Below the pieces are notes generated by a model, which searched no databases, had not been told where the DNA came from, and saw only the letters and a list, made by a program, of their open reading frames with translations. 9,912 nt of DNA, taken from Bauldia sp. Its GTDB lineage: Bacteria; Pseudomonadota; Alphaproteobacteria; Rhizobiales; Kaistiaceae. Within the stretch, counting starts at the first letter, position 1. Each line of letters opens with the position of its first letter. The position numbers and the translations under genes were made by a program. Positions 4,992 to 9,912 of the stretch are shown in pieces. The DNA lies in assembly GCA_020442095.1 (NCBI GenBank), contig JAGRKY010000408.1, forward strand, positions 1 through 9,912, given 5' to 3'.

Positions 4992-7163
4992 ATGCCGAAA
5001 CTCGAGTCGATCATTTCACGCTTTGGGATTCGGATTCTGCTGCCGACGGTGGTGGTGCTTGTCGGCGCGCTCACCATCGTCATCGTCTCGCTCGGCGAGA
5101 TGGCGAACGAGGTCAATCGCATTGAAGAGCGGCTGACCGCGCGATCGGCCGAAGCGGCGATTCAGGTCAGCCTGCGCCGCATGGGCGACTCCAATCGGGA
5201 CTACGCCTCCTGGGACGATGCCGTCCGCAACCTCTATGGCACGATCGACGAAGACTTCGTCGACGAGGGCTATGTCTCCGCCGCCATAGACGCCGTGTTC
5301 TTCGATACCTTCTATGTGATCGACGAGACGGGGCTCGATGTCATCGGCTACCATTTCGGCGAACGGCTCGATGAGAGTTCGGCTTCGGTCTTCGGCGACC
5401 AGCTCGCCAAGCTGATCGCGCCGCTGCCCCGCGACGGCAAGACCTACGCAGTGAGCACGGGCATCCTCAAGACCAAGTGGGGACTCGCGAAAGTCGCGGT
5501 CGGACCGATCGTTCCGTTTTCCAAAGACTACGAACCGCGGCCATCCGCCTCCCGTTTTTTGCTGATCAGCCATTCATTCGATCAGGAGACAGTCGCGAGC
5601 CTGGGCGAGGACTACCTCATCGAAGATCTGAGGCTGGTGGACCCCGAGTCGGCAGGCCCCCTTTCCGTGCCCGTCACTGACCCGTCCGGAAACGTCATCG
5701 CCGCGCTCGGCTGGACCTCGCGTTCGCTTGGCAACGAGGCGCGGGCGGGGATCAGCCCGGCAGTCTTCATCATGCTGGCGCTGGTATGCGTGGTGATGGT
5801 CTTCCTGCTCGCGATCGCGCGGCGGAGCGTCGATGCGATCAAGCGGAAGGAAGCCGAAGCCCGGCACATGGCGACCCATGACGAGCTCACCGGCCTGCCC
5901 AATCGCTCCGTCGCGCTGACGGCGATCGAGGAGGCGCTGGCCAAACGAAAGGGCGGGGAGAAGGTTGCCGCCGTCTATGTCGATCTCGACCGCTTCAAGG
6001 ACGTCGACGACACCTTCGGCCACGACACCGGCGACCGGCTTCTGGTGCAGATCGCGGACCTGTTCAGGGACTGTGCGGACGGACGTCTCCTTGCCCGGGT
6101 CGGTGGCGACGAGTTCGTCTTCGTCATCTGCGACCGCAAGGCGATCGAGGTGGCCGGCAATATCGGATGGAAGATCATCGAGGCGCTTGCCGAGCCATTC
6201 GCCATCGATGGCCGGATCATTTCGATCGCTGCCAACGTCGGCATCGCGGTGGCCGACACGATCGATCCCTCGGCGCAGGAGCTGCTGCGGCGCGCGGACG
6301 TGGCGATGGACCAGGCCAAGGCATTGGGCTCGAACCGGTTCTTCGTCTACGAGCCCTTTATCGACACTGTCCGGCACGAGCGGCTCGAGCTCGCGGACGA
6401 TTTGCGCCGGGCCCTTCACGACGACGCGCTTTCGCTCGTCTACCAGCCGATCTTCGACGCGAAGACACGGGAAGTGGTCGGGGTCGAGGCGCTGTTGCGC
6501 TGGGAACGCCGTCTGTTCGGCGCCGTCTCACCAGAAGTCATCGTGCCGATCGCGGAGGAGGCCGGCCTGATCGATGCGCTGAGCCAGTGGACGCTGCGGC
6601 GGGCGTGCCGGGACGCGCGCGGCTGGGACGATATCTGGCTGGCCGTGAATATATCGACCCTCGAGTTCCGCAATCCCAATGTCGACGGCCATATCGCCAA
6701 GATACTGGACGAGACCGGCCTGCCGGCAAACCGGCTCGAGATCGAGATCATCGAGAGCGAGTTGATGAGCCGGCCGGACCAGATCCGCCGAACCATCGAC
6801 GCGGTTCGCGGCCTCGGCGTCGGTGTCGCGCTCGACGATTTCGGGACCGGCTATTCCAGCATCGGCTATCTTCGCACCTTCGCGCTCGACAAGATCAAGC
6901 TCGATCGTGCCATTGTCGAAGGCATTGCCGGCGATGAAGACAAGCTGAAGCTGCTGCGGGCGACGATCGACCTGGCCCATGCGCTCCACCTCGACGTCAC
7001 CGCCGAAGGGGTCGAAAACGCCGAGGAGGCGCGGCTGCTCTCCCAGGCGGGCTGCCGCGAGCTGCAGGGCTTCTACCTGGCTGAATGCCTGCCGGCCGAC
7101 AAGGTCGCCGAATTCCTCGCGACGCGTCGCGCCCTGGCCGGGACCCTCGCTCACTCCGCCTGA
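4992..7163 (+). CDS. CHASE4-GGDEF-EAL membrane protein, likely phosphodiesterase
   Basis: This 723-residue paralogue has the same layout as the gene before it: TM helix about 13-33; CHASE4-type periplasmic sensor about 45-245 with RDYASWDDAVRNLY; TM helix about 257-277; GGDEF about 290-450; EAL about 470-710. The sensors share a membrane-proximal motif (LGEDYLIEDL here, LGRSFLIDDL there) but little else. The GGDEF signature at 371-375 is intact, yet two usually conserved positions differ: the Asn of VNDTxGH, which contacts the guanine, is Asp339, and the Tyr of ADxAMYxAK is Asp440. RxxD is absent. EAL (499-501), VNIS, EIIESE, LDDFGTGYSS, KIKLDR, TAEGVEN and LQGF are all present. I infer mainly phosphodiesterase activity, with GGDEF perhaps regulatory. 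I chose ATG 4992, with GGAAAA about 6 bases upstream. An in-frame GTG at 4956 would add 12 residues and has no better site. Confidence 0.92.
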   Translation: MPKLESIISRFGIRILLPTVVVLVGALTIVIVSLGEMANEVNRIEERLTARSAEAAIQVSLRRMGDSNRDYASWDDAVRNLYGTIDEDFVDEGYVSAAIDAVFFDTFYVIDETGLDVIGYHFGERLDESSASVFGDQLAKLIAPLPRDGKTYAVSTGILKTKWGLAKVAVGPIVPFSKDYEPRPSASRFLLISHSFDQETVASLGEDYLIEDLRLVDPESAGPLSVPVTDPSGNVIAALGWTSRSLGNEARAGISPAVFIMLALVCVVMVFLLAIARRSVDAIKRKEAEARHMATHDELTGLPNRSVALTAIEEALAKRKGGEKVAAVYVDLDRFKDVDDTFGHDTGDRLLVQIADLFRDCADGRLLARVGGDEFVFVICDRKAIEVAGNIGWKIIEALAEPFAIDGRIISIAANVGIAVADTIDPSAQELLRRADVAMDQAKALGSNRFFVYEPFIDTVRHERLELADDLRRALHDDALSLVYQPIFDAKTREVVGVEALLRWERRLFGAVSPEVIVPIAEEAGLIDALSQWTLRRACRDARGWDDIWLAVNISTLEFRNPNVDGHIAKILDETGLPANRLEIEIIESELMSRPDQIRRTIDAVRGLGVGVALDDFGTGYSSIGYLRTFALDKIKLDRAIVEGIAGDEDKLKLLRATIDLAHALHLDVTAEGVENAEEARLLSQAGCRELQGFYLAECLPADKVAEFLATRRALAGTLAHSA

Positions 7164-7167
7164 CGGG

Positions 7168-7950
7168 TCAGAGCGACATGCCCAGGGTTTCGAGCCAGAC
7201 GAGTCCTTCGTCGGTGCCGCCACGCGGCAGATATTCCGCGCCGACCCAGCCGTCATAGCCGAGACCGTCGAGGGCGCGCAGCACGCGGCCATAGGCGATC
7301 TCGCCTTCGTCCGGCTCCGCCCGGCTCGGCACCGCCGCGATCTGGACATGCCCGATCCTGGCGAAATTCTCCCGCATCCGGGTCAGCACGTCTCCCTGGC
7401 ACGCCCCGATATGATAGGCGTCGAACATCAGCTTCAGGTTCGGAGCCTCGACCCTGTCGATGACCTCGACCGCCTCTTCGACCCGTGAATAGAAATAGCC
7501 GGGCATGTCGCGCGGATTGAGCGGCTCTAGCAGGATCTTCAGGCCGAGATCGGCGGCCTTGGCGGTCGCCTTCTTCAGGTTGGCGACGATGACGTCGGCG
7601 GCTGCCTCGCGCTCCTCCGCGGCGACGAGGCCGGCCATGATGTGGACACCCGTCCCGCCGATCGCGTTGCAATAGGTGATCGCCTGGTCGGCAAGCGCCT
7701 CGAATTCGGCCTCTCGGCCCGGCACCGCGGCCAGCCCGCGATGTCCCGTCGCGCCATCGCCGATGTTGGTGTTGACGCCGAGGATCTTGACCCCGTTCCG
7801 GGCGCAGGCTTCACGCAGCTCTTCGGCGGGCGTGGCATAGGGATAGTGAAACTCGACGGCCTTGAATCCGGCGCGGGCGGCCGCGTCGACACGATCGAGG
7901 ATGGGACGGTCGGGCCAGAGGAAGCCGAGATTGGCCGAGAAACGGGGCAT
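7168..7950 (-). CDS. hyi: Hydroxypyruvate isomerase-like TIM-barrel protein
   Basis: This encodes a 260-residue protein matching the hydroxypyruvate isomerase / 2-oxo-tetronate isomerase (Hyi/OtnI) family in length and sequence. These cytosolic, metal-dependent TIM-barrel enzymes interconvert hydroxypyruvate and tartronate semialdehyde, or related oxo-sugar acids. Seen: MPRFSANLGFLW at the N-terminus, the usual family start; PGREAEF (77-83); LLEPLNPRDMPGYF (140-153) with Glu142; MFDAYH (175-180); GHVQIAAVPSRAEPD (200-214); GAEYLPRG (237-244) with Glu239. Glu142 and Glu239 correspond to the two catalytic glutamates of E. coli Hyi. The frame stays open upstream, with another ATG at 8019, but family length favours 7950 although no good ribosome binding site precedes it. 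No glyoxylate or tetronate pathway genes lie nearby, so the exact substrate is uncertain. Its stop is only 4 bases from that of the convergent GGDEF-EAL gene. Confidence 0.85.
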   Translation of the reverse strand: MPRFSANLGFLWPDRPILDRVDAAARAGFKAVEFHYPYATPAEELREACARNGVKILGVNTNIGDGATGHRGLAAVPGREAEFEALADQAITYCNAIGGTGVHIMAGLVAAEEREAAADVIVANLKKATAKAADLGLKILLEPLNPRDMPGYFYSRVEEAVEVIDRVEAPNLKLMFDAYHIGACQGDVLTRMRENFARIGHVQIAAVPSRAEPDEGEIAYGRVLRALDGLGYDGWVGAEYLPRGGTDEGLVWLETLGMSL

Positions 7951-8036
7951 GTGAAGACCGAGAGTTGTTGAGGCGAGGGGACGGGTGCAGGAACGTGTCC
8001 GGTGTATCGGTTTGTTCATGCCTCGCTGTCGTAGTC

Positions 8037-8052
8037 TTGACAAGCCCTTGTC
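8037..8052. promoter_or_regulatory. TTGACA overlapped by a perfect dyad
   Basis: In the 188-base gap between the divergent isomerase and dusA genes, TTGACA (8037-8042) matches the sigma-70 -35 hexamer on the plus strand. GACAAG (8039-8044) and CTTGTC (8047-8052) form a perfect 6-bp dyad with a 2-base centre that overlaps it, an operator-like arrangement. The best -10 candidate, GATGAC at 8061-8066 with an 18-base spacer, is poor. The element lies about 90 bases upstream of dusA. Confidence 0.3.
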
Positions 8053-8138
8053 CGGGGCGGGATGACCATCCTGTTGCCCCGCCGCGCGCGGCTGATGGCC
8101 GGCCCGGGGCGGTTCCCGCGTGGAAGTGTTGAATCGGA

Positions 8139-9185
8139 ATGGCAGGCAAAAGCTCCAAGCTACCGGCATCGCGCAGGATTGCGATCGCGCCGATGATGGA
8201 CTGGACCGACCGTCATTGCCGGTTCTTCCACCGGCAGCTGACGCGCTCGGCCATGCTCTTCACGGAGATGGTGGTCGCCGAGGCGATCCTCCATGGCGAC
8301 CGCGAGCGCCTGCTCGGCTTCGCGCCCGAGGAGCATCCCGTCGCGGTTCAGCTCGGCGGCTCGGAGCCGGCGAAGCTCGCCGAGGCGGCCCGGATCGCCG
8401 AGGATCGCGGCTATGACGAGATCAACCTCAACGTCGGCTGCCCGTCCGACCGGGTGCGTTCGGGAACCTTCGGCGCCTGCCTGATGCTGACGCCGGACCT
8501 CGTCGCCGACTGCGTTGCCGCGATGAAGGCCGCGGTCGGCGTTCCCGTCACGGTCAAGTGCCGGCTCGGCGTCGACGACCAGGATACCGGTCCGGCGCTC
8601 GACCAGCTTGCGGATGCAGTGAACGCCGCCGGTTGCGACGGGCTGTGGGTCCACGCCCGCAAGGCCTGGCTCCAGGGGCTGAGCCCGAAGGAGAACCGCG
8701 AGGTGCCGCCGCTCGACTACGGCCGGGTCCATGCCCTCAAGCGCCGGCTGCCGGATGTCTTCGTCGGCATCAACGGCGGGATCCATTCGCTCGACGAGGC
8801 CGCAGCGCAGCTCGACCATGTCGATGGCGTGATGCTCGGCCGGGCCGCCTACCACACGCCGGCGATCCTGCTCGACGTCGACCGGCGCTTCTTCGGCGCC
8901 GGGGCGGATGGAGACGCGGTGGCCGCGGTCATGGCGATGGTTCCCTATATCGAGGACCGGCTGGCCGAGGGCACGCGCCTTGCCCAGGTCACCCGGCACA
9001 TGCTCGGACTCTTCCACGGACGGCCCGGCGCACGCCGCTGGCGGCAGATCCTCTCCGTCGAGGGCGCGCGACCCGGCGCCGGTATAGAGGTCCTGGATCG
9101 GGCGCTCGCCGCGGTCACCGACCGGCGGCTGGACATTGCCGGCCAAACGTCCGAAACAGACATCCCTGACCTCCAGCCGGCCTGA
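8139..9185 (+). CDS. dusA: tRNA-dihydrouridine synthase A
   Basis: This 348-residue protein is DusA, the FMN-dependent, NADPH-using enzyme that reduces uridines 20 and 20a in the D-loop of tRNA. Seen: IAIAPMMDWTDRHCRFFHR (14-32) is the N-terminal FMN-binding strand typical of DusA; INLNVGCPSDRV (about 95-106) contains the catalytic Cys101; FGACLM follows; VTVKCRLGVDD (about 137-147), WVHARKAWLQGLSPKENRE (about 170-188) and INGGI / GVMLGRAAY (phosphate and FMN contacts) complete the barrel. The helical tail carries TRHMLGLFHGRPGARRWRQ, a DusA hallmark. Length is normal. GGAAG at 8122-8126 is a distant ribosome binding site (12 bases), but the start matches the family. The 5' end, a frequent attachment site for genomic islands and phages, is intact with no integrase beside it. 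A permease gene follows 29 bases downstream. Confidence 0.96.
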   Translation: MAGKSSKLPASRRIAIAPMMDWTDRHCRFFHRQLTRSAMLFTEMVVAEAILHGDRERLLGFAPEEHPVAVQLGGSEPAKLAEAARIAEDRGYDEINLNVGCPSDRVRSGTFGACLMLTPDLVADCVAAMKAAVGVPVTVKCRLGVDDQDTGPALDQLADAVNAAGCDGLWVHARKAWLQGLSPKENREVPPLDYGRVHALKRRLPDVFVGINGGIHSLDEAAAQLDHVDGVMLGRAAYHTPAILLDVDRRFFGAGADGDAVAAVMAMVPYIEDRLAEGTRLAQVTRHMLGLFHGRPGARRWRQILSVEGARPGAGIEVLDRALAAVTDRRLDIAGQTSETDIPDLQPA

Positions 9186-9214
9186 CGGCTGGCGCCTTTC
9201 GTTTTCGGGGAAGC

Positions 9215-9912
9215 ATGCAGATCACCGCCACGTCGGCAGAGCTGATCCAGCTCGGCATCGCACTTCTGTTGTCGGGGGCATTGTCCGGCCTGCTCGCCGG
9301 CATCTTCGGCATCGGCGGCGGCGCGGTCATCGTGCCGGTCCTCTACCAGGCCCTCGTCTACCTCGGCGTCGACGACTCGGTGCGGATGCATATCGCGGTC
9401 GGCACATCGCTCGCGATCATCGTTCCGACCTCGCTCCGGTCCTTCCTGTCGCACAAGCGGCGCGGGGCGGTCGATATGGCGCTGTTCCGCAGTCTCATCA
9501 TTCCCGTCCCGATCGGGGTGATCGCCGCCACCATCGTCGCCGCGTCGATCTCCGGAGGGGCGCTGCGGGGCATCTTCGCGGTGATCGCGCTCGGCGTCGC
9601 GCTGAAGCTGATCTTCCATCGCGAGGGCTGGCAGCTCGGCGCCGACATCCCGGGAAATCCGTCGCGCTCCATCGTCGGCGCCCTGATCGGCTTCCTGTCG
9701 ACGCTGATGGGGATCGGCGGCGGCATCATCAACAACACCTACATGACCCTCTACGGCCGGCCCATCCACCAGGCGGTGGCGACATCGTCGGGCGTCGGCG
9801 TGCTGATCTCGATTCCGGGGATGCTCGGCTATGTCTGGGCGGGCTGGGGGAACCCGCTGCTGCCGCCGTTTTCGCTGGGCTTCGTCAATCTCGTCGGCGT
9901 GCTGATCGTCAT
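9215..9912 (+). CDS. TSUP-family (TauE/SafE) anion permease, cut by window edge
   Basis: The frame opens at the ATG at 9215 and runs 232 codons off the right edge. It is a TSUP (TauE/SafE/DUF81) inner-membrane permease; relatives move sulfonates, sulfite, thiosulfate or organic anions, and the substrate here is unknown. Seen: a first hydrophobic helix (about 11-33) leading into GIFGIGGGAVIVPVL (29-43); HIAVGTSLAIIVPTS (59-73); a second half-repeat with FLSTLMGIGGGIINN (160-174) and HQAVATSSGVGVL (185-197). This internal duplication is the family hallmark. Family members usually have 250-300 residues, so perhaps 30-60 are missing. GGGG at 9207-9210 can act as ribosome binding site. The gene begins 29 bases after dusA on the same strand, so the two may share a transcript; no functional link is evident. 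Confidence 0.9.
   Translation, partial: MQITATSAELIQLGIALLLSGALSGLLAGIFGIGGGAVIVPVLYQALVYLGVDDSVRMHIAVGTSLAIIVPTSLRSFLSHKRRGAVDMALFRSLIIPVPIGVIAATIVAASISGGALRGIFAVIALGVALKLIFHREGWQLGADIPGNPSRSIVGALIGFLSTLMGIGGGIINNTYMTLYGRPIHQAVATSSGVGVLISIPGMLGYVWAGWGNPLLPPFSLGFVNLVGVLIV

Noticed and set aside
5574..6419. Open frame of 281 codons antisense to the second GGDEF-EAL gene
   Set aside because: Same shadow pattern, opposite a well-supported gene; the composition is not like a real protein.
7951..8169. N-terminal extension of the isomerase to 8019 or 8169
   Set aside because: The extra residues have a composition unlike the protein, the family starts at MPRFSANL, and the longest version would overlap the divergent dusA start.
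8100..8200. dusA 5' end as an integration site for a genomic island
   Set aside because: dusA is a known attachment site, but here there is no integrase, no direct repeat of its 5' end that I could see, and an ordinary isomerase gene sits upstream.
8160..9146. Open frame of 328 codons antisense to dusA
   Set aside because: dusA on the other strand is certain, and this frame shows no domain.
9301..9735. Repeated GIGGG segments as a DNA repeat
   Set aside because: They are the two half-repeats of the TSUP protein fold and do not form a recent DNA duplication.

Overview
The window is high-GC, densely coded DNA that looks like chromosome from an alphaproteobacterium, probably of the Hyphomicrobiales type. 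This placement is inferred from the base composition, the gene repertoire (DusA, a short Hyi-type isomerase, tandem CHASE4-GGDEF-EAL proteins, small solo SET-domain proteins) and CtrA-like sites in the one long intergenic region. I see no RNA gene, insertion sequence, integrase, CRISPR array or replication origin.

Layout. The first kilobase is the N-terminal part of an MFS transporter on the minus strand, running off the left edge. Divergent from it is a small SET-domain protein on the plus strand (1088-1516). A second, different SET-domain protein on the minus strand (1613-2026) converges on it. A 592-base intergenic region (2027-2618) follows. It is AT-richer than the genes and holds two perfect inverted repeats, three GTTAAC palindromes and two CtrA-like boxes. 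Next come two tandem plus-strand genes for membrane-bound CHASE4-GGDEF-EAL proteins (2619-4811 and 4992-7163), which make and/or degrade cyclic di-GMP. A hydroxypyruvate isomerase-like TIM-barrel protein on the minus strand (7168-7950) ends only 4 bases from the second of these. Divergent from it are dusA (tRNA dihydrouridine synthase, 8139-9185) and, 29 bases later, a TSUP-family anion permease (9215 onward, cut by the right edge).

How the genes relate. The two c-di-GMP proteins are paralogues with the same architecture, and they have diverged in a way that suggests a division of labour. The first keeps the usual GGDEF substrate-binding residues; the second has lost two conserved GGDEF positions but keeps a complete EAL set. 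The two SET proteins are also an uneven pair: one has the full NHSC / catalytic Tyr / Cys-rich post-SET arrangement typical of eukaryotic lysine methyltransferases, and the other lacks the catalytic signature. This SET pair is the most unusual thing in the window. The isomerase, DusA and TSUP genes look ordinary. Nothing here demonstrates a new multi-gene system.
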